The position numbers and the translations under genes are program-made. The notes below the pieces were generated by a model. That model had not been told where the DNA came from, did not search any database, and worked only from the letters and a program-made list of their open reading frames with translations. Below, in pieces: positions 46,653-56,754 of a DNA stretch of 64,000 nt (positions are counted from its first letter, which is position 1; every line of letters begins with the position of its first letter). This DNA is from Gammaproteobacteria bacterium (GTDB taxonomy: Bacteria > Pseudomonadota > Gammaproteobacteria > Acidiferrobacterales > Sulfurifustaceae), in NCBI GenBank assembly GCA_016199745.1, contig JACQFZ010000035.1:1-64000 (forward strand), written 5' to 3'.

Positions 46653-49600
46653 CCTTCCCGAACAACTCATCCACCAGTTGTTCGAAGCGCAAGCGGCAAC
46701 GCGACCCGACGCGACGGCGCTGACATTCGAAGATCGAACGCTTTCTTACAATGAACTCAATCGCCGCGCCAATCGCGTGGCCCACGCACTCTTGGCGCTT
46801 GGTGTTCGCCCGGATGACCGAATCGCCATTTGCGTCGAGCGTGGCTTCGATATGATCATCGGATTGCTCGGCGTCCTGAAAGCCGGCGCCGCGTATGTGC
46901 CACTCGATCCCGCGTATCCTCGCGAGCGTCTGGCATATTTGTTGGCCGACAGTCAGCCGTGCGCGCTGCTGACGCAAACGGCGTTGCGCCAACAACTGCC
47001 GGCGGAGCAGGTCCCCGTGGTGGTATTGGATGATCGCGATAGCGCGACCGCGTTGGCATCCCTGCCGACGCATAATCCCGATCCGGCCAGTCTCGGCGTA
47101 ACGCCTCGACACCTGGCGTATGTGATCTATACCTCGGGCTCGACCGGCATGCCGAAGGGGGTGATGAATCACCACGGCGGGCTAGTCAATCTAGCGCAAG
47201 CGCAGGTCTCGTTGTTCAACGTGACTCCCGAGAGTCGAGTGTTGCAGTTCGCGTCTTTTAGCTTTGACGCCAGCGTTTGGGAAATCGTCATGGCCTTGAG
47301 CAACGGCGCTTGCTTGTCTCTTGCATCACGGGACGCGTTGCAGCCGGGCGAGCCGTTATTGACCCTGCTAAAGCGCGCGCACATTACTCACCTGACCTTG
47401 CCGCCGTCCGTGTTGACTACCCTCGCCGAAGATACGGATCTCGCACCGATGACGCTGATTGTCGCCGGTGAATCCTGCGCGCCCGAATTGGCGCGGCGTT
47501 GGGCAAATCGACATCGCTTGTTCAATGCCTACGGTCCGACCGAAACCACGGTATGCGCCACAATCCACCCTTGTCGCGCCGATCATGTTGGCGACCGGGT
47601 ACCGATTGGACGCCCCATCGCCAACCTGTCGGCCTATGTGTTGGACCCCCGTCGGCAACCAGTCCCCATAGGTGTCGCTGGTGAAATCTATATCGGTGGC
47701 ATCGGTGTTGCGCGTGGCTATCTCAACCGTCCCGAACTAGCGGCCGTGCGCTTTGTGCCCGATCCGTTTAGCACGCAAGCGGGCGCCAAACTGTATCGCA
47801 CCGGTGACCTCGGTCGGTATCGAAAAGACGGCACGATCGAGTTTCTCGGACGCAATGATTTTCAGATCAAGTTACGTGGCTTTCGCATCGAGCCCGGCGA
47901 AATTGAGGCGCAGTTACTCAAAGCGACCGGCGTGCGCGAAGCGGTGGTGGTGGCGCATGAGGACAAGCGCCTGGTTGCATATGTGGCGGCGCAGGATGGC
48001 GCCGAGTTGTCGACAGCGGCGCTGCGCGCGCACTTGCTCCCGCGATTGCCGGAGCACATGGTCCCAAACGCCTTCGTAATTCTTGAACGCCTACCGTTGA
48101 CACCCAACGGTAAGATCGACCGCAAGGCATTACCGGCGCCGGATGCATCGGCGTTAGTTACGCGCCTCTATGAAGCGCCGCAAGGGAAAATCGAACGCGC
48201 GATCGCCGAGATCTGGCAAGATCTGCTAGACGTATCCTCCGTCGGCCGTCAGGATCATTTCTTCGAGCTAGGTGGCCATTCATTGTTAGCCGTTACGCTA
48301 ATCGAACGGTTGCGGGAACAGGGCTGGTGCATCGATGTTCGTACCGTTTTTGATGCGCCGACCTTGGCCGGCTTAGCAGCGGCCATGACAAGTGCGCCGG
48401 CCATCCCTCGTGTGTTAGCGCCGCCGAATCCTATCTCCGCTGACTGCACCCACATCACCCCTGCTCTGCTACCGCTGGTATCACTGACGCAGACGGAGAT
48501 TGACGCCATCGTCGCCAACGTATCCGGCGGCGTCAGCAACATCCAAGATATTTATCCGCTGACGCCACTGCAGGAAGGTTTGTTGTTCCATCATCTGCTG
48601 GAGACCGACGCGGATGACGTCTATCTGTCGCGTGCGGTGCTGGCGTTTGCCAATCGCTCCCGGCTGGACGATTTTCTAGCGGCGCTACAGATCATCATCG
48701 ATCGTCACGATATTCTGCGCAGCTCCGTTCACTGGGACGGACTGTATCGACCCGTACAAGTCGTGCATCGTCGCGCCCGACTGCTCATCGAGGCATTGCC
48801 ACCGGTGGATTCCGGTCAAGTTTTGGCGCAATTGCTTGCGCTTACCAATCCGCGTGGTCGCGATTTCAACCTACAGCGCGCTCCTCTACTAAGTGCATAT
48901 CTTGCAGCTGACCCGCTTTCCGAATCGTGCTATTTGGCGCTTCTGTTTCATCATCTGGTCGTCGATCACATTACCCTGGAGATCATGATCGGTGAGACTC
49001 AGAAGTTGCTCGCCGGGCAAGCCGATTCGCTGGCAACACCGTTCCCCTACCGCCATTTCGTGGCGCAGGCGTTGGCTGTGTCTGTCTCAGGGCATGAGAC
49101 ATTCTTTCGCAAACAGCTGAGTGATGTGGATGCGCCAACCGCGCCTTTCGGCATCTTGGTGAAATCAAGTGACGCTGGGTTCGAGATCGATCCTGTCACC
49201 GTTCCCTTGAGTGAAACCCTGGCACAACGCGTCCGACGCGTTGCCCGTCAGTCGGGCGTATCGCCGGCGGTGCTGTTCCATGCGGCTTGGGCTCAAGTCG
49301 TCGCGCGTTGCAGCGGTCGCGACGACGTCGTGTTCGGCACCGTGCTGTCGGGACGGCTGCAGGGCGCTCAGGGCGCGGACCCGCTGGTAGGAATCCTGCT
49401 GAACACCTTGCCTATCAGACTGTTGTTGGCAGGGAGAAGTGTTCAGCAGATAGTGCAAGAAACGCATCGTCGTTTAAGCGAGTTACTAGAACACGAGCTG
49501 GCGCCGTTGCCGCTGGCGCAACGTTGCAGCGGTGTCGCGCCGCCGTTGCCGCTGTTCACCACCTTGCTTAATTACCGACATAGCTCCGCCACCGGCACTG

Positions 49601-52600
49601 CCACCGCGTGGGACGGCATACAGCCCATTCGCATCGACGAACGCACCCACTACCCGTTCACTATTTCCGTGGATGACTTCGGGCAAGGGTTTGCGTTGAC
49701 GGTGCAATGCGAAGTGATCGATCCATCGCGCATTGCCGGTTACTTGCAGACTGCGATGGAAGGACTGATCGAAGCGCTGGAACATACGCCGCAACGACCG
49801 ATCGGCACTATTAACATCTTGTCGCCGAGCGAGCGCGAGCAATTGCTGGTCGGTTTCAACAATACGGCCGTTGACTATCCAAGGGATCGATTGATCCAGC
49901 AATTGTTCGAGGTGCAAGTGGAGCGGTCGCCGACCGCGATGGCGGCGATTTGTGATGGACACGAACTCACCTACCACGAGCTGAATCGACGCGCCAATCA
50001 ACTGGCACACCATTTCATCGCACAAGGCATCCGTCCTGATGATCGCGTCGCGATCTGTGTCGAGCGTGGGCTCGACATGGTGGTGGGGCTCCTCGGTATT
50101 CTTAAAGCGGGGGCTGCGTATGTGCCGCTAGATCCGAGTTATCCGATAGAGCGATTGCAGTTCATGCTGGAGGATAGCGCACCGGTTGGGTTGTTGACGC
50201 AGGCATCGCTAAAAGATCGTTTGCCTCGGCACACGCTCCCAGTGGTGGCAATAGATACGGATACCACTCTCGCCCAACAATCTCACGACAACCCGGACCC
50301 GACGGTGTTGGGGTTGACGGATCAACACTTAGCTTACGTAATCTATACCTCGGGCTCGACGGGCGCTCCGAAAGGCGTTGCCATCGAGCACCGAAACACC
50401 GTCAATTTGATCCGTTGGGCACGGTCGGCGTTTACCGAGAAAGAACTCGCCCACACGGTATTTTCAACATCGCTCAACTTCGATCTGGCGGTGTACGAAT
50501 GCTTCGTACCGCTCTCGATCGGCGCTGTCATCGATATCCGACACGACCTGCTGGCGTTGGCCAGCGCACCTTCTCGTGTCATTACGCTGATCAATACCGT
50601 GCCATCGGCAATCCAGGCCTTGCTCGACCACCAAGGTATCCCCGACACAATCCATACGATCAATCTCGCTGGCGAACCGCTCAAACAAACGCTGGTTGAC
50701 CGACTCTTCGGCGAGACCCGCGTCAAAACTGTGTGCAACCTCTATGGCCCCTCCGAGACCACGACCTATTCGACGTGGGTCGCCATGGATCAGGAGCAGG
50801 GATTTGCCGCGCACATCGGTCGGCCGATCGCCAATACGCGCATCTATATATTAGATGCGCATCGGCAACCGGTTCCGATGGGAGTGGTCGGCGAGCTTTA
50901 TATCGGTGGCGCAGGCGTCGCACGAGGTTATTTGAACCGTCCCGATCTCACCGCCGAACGCTTCCTACCGGACCCATTCGTTGCCGACCCGGAGGCGAGA
51001 ATCTACAAAACGGGGGACCTCGCGCGTCATCGGCCGAATGGCGATATCGAGTTCCTCGGGCGCAATGACTTTCAGGTCAAAATCCGCGGATTTCGTATCG
51101 AGTTAGGCGAAATCGAAACACAGCTACTCGCCTACCCTGGTATACGCGACGCTATCGTCATCGCCCGTGAAGACAGTCCCGGCGATCGGCGCCTGGTCGC
51201 TTACCTGACCACGCATGATCATCCAGCGGTATCGATTGCGGCGTTGCGTGAGCACCTAGCCAGTCGATTGCCCATATACATGGTTCCCAACGCCTTTGTC
51301 GTGCTTCCGCGTTTGCCGCTCACTCCCAACGGCAAAATCGATCGCCCGGCGTTGCCGGCCCCGGATGTCTCCGCTGGCATGAGACGCGCCTACGAGCCCC
51401 CGCAAGGTGATTTTGAACTAGCGATTGCCACGGTCTGGCAAGACCTGCTCGGCGTGTCGAGCGTTGGCCGCCACGACAATTTTTTCGAGCTCGGTGGGCA
51501 TTCGCTGTTAGCCATGCAACTGATCGTTCGACTGCGCCAGTTGCCGCTGCTGCAGCAATCGCGATTGCGCGTCGATTTAAAAAGCGTCTTCGCTTCACCC
51601 ACGGTAGTCGAATTAGCCGCTACCATCGCCGGCACGGGAGCGACGCCGACGCTTCAAATTCCTGCCAATCGAATTCCGGGTGACTGCACCTGCATCACTC
51701 CCGATCTGTTGCCACTCGTAACGCTGACTCAAACCGAGATCGACCGGCTCATTGCGATCATTCCGGAAGGACTCGCCAACATCCAAGATATCTACCCCCT
51801 ATCGCCAATGCAGGAGGGGCTGCTGTTCCATCATCTGCTGGAAAGCGAAGGCGATCCCTATCTGCTGCGCTCGGTGGTGGCATTCGCCAGCCAGACCAAG
51901 CTCGATGCGTTTCTGGCCGCTTTACAAGCCGTCATCGATCGTCACGACATCTTGCGTAGCTCGATCCATTGGCGCGATTTGTCTCGGCCGGTGCAGGTCG
52001 TACATCGTCGAAGCCAGCTGTCGCGGAATCAATTAGCCGTTGCAACGACGAATGATGAATTGGCGCAGTTACTTCAGCACACCAATCCGCGTCATCGACG
52101 CCTCGACTTACAACGCGCTCCACTCTTAGAAGCGTATACCGCGGCCGACCCGCAGAGTGGCGAGTACTACTTGGCCTTACTCTATTCTCACTTGGTCATC
52201 GACCACGTGACCCTGGAAGCCATCATCGCCGAAATACACACGCTGCTCGCCGGCCGATCCGACGTGTTGCCCGCGCCCCTGCCCTATCGCCATTTTGTTG
52301 CCCAAGCGCTGGCGGTTCCGGCCAGTGAGCACGCCGCCTACTTCCGGCAACAACTCGGCGACGTGGACGAACCCACGGCTCCCTTCGGGATTCTCAACGT
52401 GCGGCGAAATGGCACCCAGATAAAGGAAGCGACGGTTGCACTGAGTGAATCGTTGTCGCGACGATTGCGCGACAGCGCCCGTCAAGAAGGCGTTACGCCC
52501 GGCGTATTGTTTCATGTCGCCTGGGCCCAAGTTCTCGCCGCTTGTAGCGGCCGTCAGGATGTCGTGTTCGGCACTCTGTTGTTAGGCCGCTCACGGGACA

Positions 52601-55600
52601 TCGAAGGCGTCGATCGAACGTTAGGCGTATTCATCAATACGCTGCCGATCCGCCTGTCGCTGTCGGGACTGACGGTTCGTAAAGCGATTGCAGTGGCCTA
52701 TCAACGCATCAGTGAACTGCTGGCACACGAACATGCGTCGCTGGCGCTGGTCCAGCGCTACAGCCAAGTGATGCCGCCGCTGCCGCTGTTTACCACGCTG
52801 CTGAATTATCGACATAGTCACCCACAGCCGGCGGCGACCATGGACGGTATGCGGATTATCGCCGGCGAAGAACGTACGAATTATCCCTTCACCATCTCGG
52901 TGGATGAATTCCCAACAGGATTTTCTGTAACGGTCCAATGCGAAGGCGTAGAGCCGGCGCGCATCGTCGGCTACTTGCACACCGTCATCGACGGTCTGGT
53001 GGAAGCGCTGGAAAACACATCGCAACGACCTCTCGACACCCTAAGCATTTTGCCGGCGACAGAGCGCGCGCAGTTGCTGACAGCCTTCAACGACACGGTG
53101 AAGGGTTATCCACGGCATTCATTGATCCATCAGTTAGTCGAGACACAGGTTCAGAAGACACCGACAGCTACGGCCGTTGTCTGCAACAAGCAATCGCTTA
53201 CCTATCGCGAGCTGAATCAGCGCGCCAATCAACTGGCGCATCATCTGATCGAGCACGGCATTCGTCCTGACGATCGCGTGGCGGTATGTATCGAGCGCGG
53301 TGTCGAAATGGTCATCGGACTCCTCGGTATTCTCAAAGCCGGCGCCGCGTATGTGCCGATCGATCCCTGTTATCCGATAGAGCGATTGGCGTTCATGTTG
53401 GCAGACAGCGCTCCGTCGATGTTGTTAACCCAAGCTACGCGGCGTCAGCGTCTGCCCGTCGGAAAATGGCCTACGTTGATGTTGGACGATCCGGTGTTTG
53501 CATTGCAACCCACGTACGACCCCGATCCCGTTGCGCTCGGTCTAACCGCCAGTCACCTGGCTTACGTCATCTATACCTCCGGCTCTACCGGGAAACCGAA
53601 GGGAGTCGCTATGGAACATCAGGCATTGATGAACCTGCTGCACTGGCAGCACCGATCCAATGCGTACTCATGTCCGCGAACCGCGCAATTCGCCGCGTTG
53701 GGATTTGATGTGGCATTCCAGGAAATATTTTCGACGATCGGTTTCGGCGGTGAGTTGGTGCTCATTCCTGATGACGATATCCGCCGCGACTCCTCCGCGT
53801 TAGCCGCATTCCTCGGGGCACAACAGATTGAACGGCTGTTTATTCCATTTTCCGCACTGAAGCCGTTAGCGCACGCTATCGTTGAACAACAGCTGGCGCT
53901 GCCCACCCTGCAAGCGGTGATTACGGCCGGCGAGCAGTTGCGTATCGAACCGATGATCCAACAATGCTTCCGGCAGCTGCGTAGCTGCCGTCTGTATAAC
54001 CACTACGGTCCGACCGAGACGCATGTCGCGACATCGTTCTTGCTGGTGGAGCAAGTCAATGAATGGACGGCGCTGCCGCCGATCGGCAGACCGATCGACA
54101 ATACCCAGCTGTACGTATTGGACCGTGAACGGCAACCGGTACCGATCGGTGTTGCCGGCGAAATTTATATCGGCGGTGCCGGCGTTGCTCGCGGTTATTT
54201 GAATCGGCCGGCACTGACGGCCGAACGTTTCGTGTCTGATCCATATAATCGGCACGCCGATGCGCGACTGTATCGTACGGGCGATTTGGGCCGTTGGCGC
54301 GCCGATGGCACGCTGGAATATCTTGGACGCAACGACTTTCAGGTCAAGATACGTGGCTTTCGTATCGAGCCGGGTGAGATCGAAGCGCAGTTGCTCGCCT
54401 GTGCCGACGTACGCGAGGCGGTGGTCGTTGCGCGTGCAGAGGGTGCAGACCATCGGCGGCTGATCGCGTATGTCATCGCCCAACCGGGTAAGGAAATACC
54501 CGCCGCCACGTTGCGCGAACAACTGAACGAGCACTTACCCAACTACATGGTGCCAAGCGCTTTCGTCGTGCTCGAACATTGGCCACTCACCCCCAACGGC
54601 AAGCTCGATCGCGCCGCCCTACCGGCACCGGACACGTCAGCGCTCGCGAGCCAGCCTTACGAACCACCACAAGGCGACATCGAGTGTGCTATCGCATCGG
54701 TTTGGCAAACATTGCTGCAGGTGCCTCAGGTCGGCCGCTACGATGATTTCTTTGCGCTCGGTGGACATTCGCTGTTGGCCGTGCAGTTGGTCGCACGGTT
54801 GCGCCCATTGCTCGATCGTGAGATTCCACTGCGCGATGTGTTCGCACACCCGACGCTGATCGCACTGGCGCGCGCGATCGGCAACACCGGCGCTGCCAAG
54901 TTGCCCCCGCTGCCGCACGCGGATCGGACGCGATCGTTGCCGTTGTCATTTGCGCAGCAACGGTTGTGGGAATTAATACGGCAGCAACCGAAGGCCAGCA
55001 CCGCCTATCATCGGGTCGTCTTGTTGCGATTGCACGGTCCGGTCAATGTGTCGGCGTTGCAGATGACGTTGGATTGCTTGGCAGCGCGACATGAATCGTT
55101 GCGTACCCGATTCGTGGAGGTCGATGGTCAGCTGGTGCAGTGTATCGACGACGTAAACAACGGTTTGCGACTGCAGGTCGAAGACTGGCACGAGGTACCC
55201 GCCAGCAAACGTACAGACGTTATCGCAGACGTGGGGCACCAAGCGCTGCGCGAGCCGTTCGATTTCGCTAAGGGTCCGCTGATGCGTGCCCGCTTGTTGC
55301 GGCTCGCAGATCAGGAGCACGTTCTGCTGCTGGCATATCACTTCATTATCTGCGACGGCTGGTCGAGCAAAGTTCTACTGCGCGAAAGCGCTCCGTTGTA
55401 TGCGGCGTTCGTACAAGGACAGTCAAATCCGCTGCCACCGCCGCCATGGCAATTCGCCGATTTTGCATCGTGGCAACGGCACTGGGCGGCGAGCACCGAC
55501 GCGCAACCGCATTTGGATTTCTGGATCCGCCATCTGACGGGAGCGCCGGCGCGGCTGGCCTTGCCGACCGATCGGCCGTGGCCCACCGTCCCCTCATTCG

Positions 55601-56268
55601 CGGGAGCGAGCTTACCGTTCGCACTATCACCGAAATTGACCGAACAGTTGCGGCACCTGGCGCAGGATCAAGGAGCCACCTTATATATGATTTTGATCGC
55701 CGGCTGGGCCGCATTGATGGGGCATTTAAGCGACCAAACCGATGTCGTGATCGGTTCTGCCACCGCCAATCGACCGCGGCAGGAATGGGAAGAGTTGGTG
55801 GGGTTGTGCGTCAATACACTGGCGTTGCGGGTGCAGCTCGACGACGGTCTCACCGGCATCGATCTGTTGGCACAAGTGAAGGCGGCGGTGTTGGCGGCGT
55901 ACGTCCATCAGCATCTACCGTTCGAGCGTATCGTTCAGGCACTGGCGCGGCCGGTCGGCTCCACCCTACAACCGCTGTTCCAAACGATGCTGACGCTCAA
56001 TAACGCACCCGTGGATGGTGTTCAAGCGTTTTCTGGGCTTACTGTCGACGCCATCGTACCAGCGCAATTCACGTCTCGCTGTGAACTCAATTTAGGACTC
56101 AACGATGATGGCGCGATGGTTTCAGGTTCGTTGAGTTACTCCACCGAACTATTCGAGGCGGCCACGATGGAAAATATCGCGGATCAGTTTCAGCGGCTGC
56201 TGGAGAGCCTAGCCACCGCCCCTTACCAACGCATCGTCGATTGGGTAACCGGCTCGATCAACGAATGA
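46633..56268 (+). CDS. Nonribosomal peptide synthetase 2 (A-T-C-A-T-C-A-T-C, no thioesterase)
   Basis: 3211 residues. It starts directly with A3, without its C domain: A3 YTSGSTGMPKG (about 167), T3 (about 548). C4 is dual type: HHLLETDAD (about 653) and HHLVVDH (about 773). A4 (about 1239), T4 (about 1620). C5 is dual type: HHLLESEGD, the full HH(I/L)xxxxGD signature (about 1733), and SHLVIDH (about 1853). A5 (about 2315), T5 (about 2709). C6 is terminal, LCL-like, with HFIICDG (about 2902) where HHxxxDG is expected. Pocket residues: A3 D-A-W-T-I-A-A-V-C-K (Phe); A4 D-L-Y-N-N-A-L-T-Y-K (Ala); A5 D-V-Q-F-I-A-H-V-A-K (Pro-like). No thioesterase or reductase follows. The ATG overlaps the end of NRPS1 by 20 bases. 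Confidence 0.93.
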   Translation: MAMKRLDLPEQLIHQLFEAQAATRPDATALTFEDRTLSYNELNRRANRVAHALLALGVRPDDRIAICVERGFDMIIGLLGVLKAGAAYVPLDPAYPRERLAYLLADSQPCALLTQTALRQQLPAEQVPVVVLDDRDSATALASLPTHNPDPASLGVTPRHLAYVIYTSGSTGMPKGVMNHHGGLVNLAQAQVSLFNVTPESRVLQFASFSFDASVWEIVMALSNGACLSLASRDALQPGEPLLTLLKRAHITHLTLPPSVLTTLAEDTDLAPMTLIVAGESCAPELARRWANRHRLFNAYGPTETTVCATIHPCRADHVGDRVPIGRPIANLSAYVLDPRRQPVPIGVAGEIYIGGIGVARGYLNRPELAAVRFVPDPFSTQAGAKLYRTGDLGRYRKDGTIEFLGRNDFQIKLRGFRIEPGEIEAQLLKATGVREAVVVAHEDKRLVAYVAAQDGAELSTAALRAHLLPRLPEHMVPNAFVILERLPLTPNGKIDRKALPAPDASALVTRLYEAPQGKIERAIAEIWQDLLDVSSVGRQDHFFELGGHSLLAVTLIERLREQGWCIDVRTVFDAPTLAGLAAAMTSAPAIPRVLAPPNPISADCTHITPALLPLVSLTQTEIDAIVANVSGGVSNIQDIYPLTPLQEGLLFHHLLETDADDVYLSRAVLAFANRSRLDDFLAALQIIIDRHDILRSSVHWDGLYRPVQVVHRRARLLIEALPPVDSGQVLAQLLALTNPRGRDFNLQRAPLLSAYLAADPLSESCYLALLFHHLVVDHITLEIMIGETQKLLAGQADSLATPFPYRHFVAQALAVSVSGHETFFRKQLSDVDAPTAPFGILVKSSDAGFEIDPVTVPLSETLAQRVRRVARQSGVSPAVLFHAAWAQVVARCSGRDDVVFGTVLSGRLQGAQGADPLVGILLNTLPIRLLLAGRSVQQIVQETHRRLSELLEHELAPLPLAQRCSGVAPPLPLFTTLLNYRHSSATGTATAWDGIQPIRIDERTHYPFTISVDDFGQGFALTVQCEVIDPSRIAGYLQTAMEGLIEALEHTPQRPIGTINILSPSEREQLLVGFNNTAVDYPRDRLIQQLFEVQVERSPTAMAAICDGHELTYHELNRRANQLAHHFIAQGIRPDDRVAICVERGLDMVVGLLGILKAGAAYVPLDPSYPIERLQFMLEDSAPVGLLTQASLKDRLPRHTLPVVAIDTDTTLAQQSHDNPDPTVLGLTDQHLAYVIYTSGSTGAPKGVAIEHRNTVNLIRWARSAFTEKELAHTVFSTSLNFDLAVYECFVPLSIGAVIDIRHDLLALASAPSRVITLINTVPSAIQALLDHQGIPDTIHTINLAGEPLKQTLVDRLFGETRVKTVCNLYGPSETTTYSTWVAMDQEQGFAAHIGRPIANTRIYILDAHRQPVPMGVVGELYIGGAGVARGYLNRPDLTAERFLPDPFVADPEARIYKTGDLARHRPNGDIEFLGRNDFQVKIRGFRIELGEIETQLLAYPGIRDAIVIAREDSPGDRRLVAYLTTHDHPAVSIAALREHLASRLPIYMVPNAFVVLPRLPLTPNGKIDRPALPAPDVSAGMRRAYEPPQGDFELAIATVWQDLLGVSSVGRHDNFFELGGHSLLAMQLIVRLRQLPLLQQSRLRVDLKSVFASPTVVELAATIAGTGATPTLQIPANRIPGDCTCITPDLLPLVTLTQTEIDRLIAIIPEGLANIQDIYPLSPMQEGLLFHHLLESEGDPYLLRSVVAFASQTKLDAFLAALQAVIDRHDILRSSIHWRDLSRPVQVVHRRSQLSRNQLAVATTNDELAQLLQHTNPRHRRLDLQRAPLLEAYTAADPQSGEYYLALLYSHLVIDHVTLEAIIAEIHTLLAGRSDVLPAPLPYRHFVAQALAVPASEHAAYFRQQLGDVDEPTAPFGILNVRRNGTQIKEATVALSESLSRRLRDSARQEGVTPGVLFHVAWAQVLAACSGRQDVVFGTLLLGRSRDIEGVDRTLGVFINTLPIRLSLSGLTVRKAIAVAYQRISELLAHEHASLALVQRYSQVMPPLPLFTTLLNYRHSHPQPAATMDGMRIIAGEERTNYPFTISVDEFPTGFSVTVQCEGVEPARIVGYLHTVIDGLVEALENTSQRPLDTLSILPATERAQLLTAFNDTVKGYPRHSLIHQLVETQVQKTPTATAVVCNKQSLTYRELNQRANQLAHHLIEHGIRPDDRVAVCIERGVEMVIGLLGILKAGAAYVPIDPCYPIERLAFMLADSAPSMLLTQATRRQRLPVGKWPTLMLDDPVFALQPTYDPDPVALGLTASHLAYVIYTSGSTGKPKGVAMEHQALMNLLHWQHRSNAYSCPRTAQFAALGFDVAFQEIFSTIGFGGELVLIPDDDIRRDSSALAAFLGAQQIERLFIPFSALKPLAHAIVEQQLALPTLQAVITAGEQLRIEPMIQQCFRQLRSCRLYNHYGPTETHVATSFLLVEQVNEWTALPPIGRPIDNTQLYVLDRERQPVPIGVAGEIYIGGAGVARGYLNRPALTAERFVSDPYNRHADARLYRTGDLGRWRADGTLEYLGRNDFQVKIRGFRIEPGEIEAQLLACADVREAVVVARAEGADHRRLIAYVIAQPGKEIPAATLREQLNEHLPNYMVPSAFVVLEHWPLTPNGKLDRAALPAPDTSALASQPYEPPQGDIECAIASVWQTLLQVPQVGRYDDFFALGGHSLLAVQLVARLRPLLDREIPLRDVFAHPTLIALARAIGNTGAAKLPPLPHADRTRSLPLSFAQQRLWELIRQQPKASTAYHRVVLLRLHGPVNVSALQMTLDCLAARHESLRTRFVEVDGQLVQCIDDVNNGLRLQVEDWHEVPASKRTDVIADVGHQALREPFDFAKGPLMRARLLRLADQEHVLLLAYHFIICDGWSSKVLLRESAPLYAAFVQGQSNPLPPPPWQFADFASWQRHWAASTDAQPHLDFWIRHLTGAPARLALPTDRPWPTVPSFAGASLPFALSPKLTEQLRHLAQDQGATLYMILIAGWAALMGHLSDQTDVVIGSATANRPRQEWEELVGLCVNTLALRVQLDDGLTGIDLLAQVKAAVLAAYVHQHLPFERIVQALARPVGSTLQPLFQTMLTLNNAPVDGVQAFSGLTVDAIVPAQFTSRCELNLGLNDDGAMVSGSLSYSTELFEAATMENIADQFQRLLESLATAPYQRIVDWVTGSINE

Positions 56269-56282
56269 CTACCTTTTCCGTG

Positions 56283-56693
56283 CTAGTCAAAATGTTTACT
56301 ATCCAAGATACCCGTTAATCGCTCCCGAAGCTCAAGAGAGAAAGCTTGCAAGACCATGCGTGGGCTGTGAAACAACTTTATGCTATTGATCTTGCCGATT
56401 TCATTCCGGGACAAGATTGTAACCCCCTTCACTACTTGCCCGTGAAACACGCCCTGCCACTCTAAGTAGATTTTGTTATTGGATCTAACTTCGTCGGTAA
56501 ACTCGAGACTTTCATACATTTTGCTCGTGGCGGAAAAAAAGAAGCCGATCTCTGATGGGCCGATTAGGGAGTAATTTAGCGTGGAGGCATTAAGCTCCAC
56601 ATCAGGGGCAAACACGGTTTGAAAATCAGGCGTGCCAATTTTTCTCACTACCGAAATCCATGTCTCGCCAGGTTGATTCAATTGCGGCCTCAT
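56283..56693 (-). CDS. Probable NTF2/SnoaL-like protein
   Basis: 136 residues, convergent with the NRPS2 gene (14-base gap). The pattern YLEWQGVFHGQVVKGVTILS...IKLFHSPRM is typical of the NTF2-like/SnoaL fold (beta-sheet strand with G at mid-position and a terminal H.PRM/RP motif). No catalytic role can be assigned. It is not obviously part of the peptide cluster because it is on the opposite strand. Confidence 0.55.
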   Translation of the reverse strand: MRPQLNQPGETWISVVRKIGTPDFQTVFAPDVELNASTLNYSLIGPSEIGFFFSATSKMYESLEFTDEVRSNNKIYLEWQGVFHGQVVKGVTILSRNEIGKINSIKLFHSPRMVLQAFSLELRERLTGILDSKHFD

Positions 56694-56704
56694 CTCGTTC
56701 TCTC

Positions 56705-56742
56705 ACAAAAAAGAAGCGCGAGGATGCCGTTGCGCATCCTCG
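56705..56742 (-). terminator. Rho-independent terminator after the MBL-fold gene
   Basis: On the minus strand the stem CGAGGATGC (56742-56734), a six-base loop and GCATCCTCG (56727-56719) are followed by CGCTTCTTTTTTG. Nine paired bases and a T run lie 13 bases after the stop of the MBL gene. Confidence 0.8.
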
Positions 56743-56754
56743 GCATTTCGTCGA

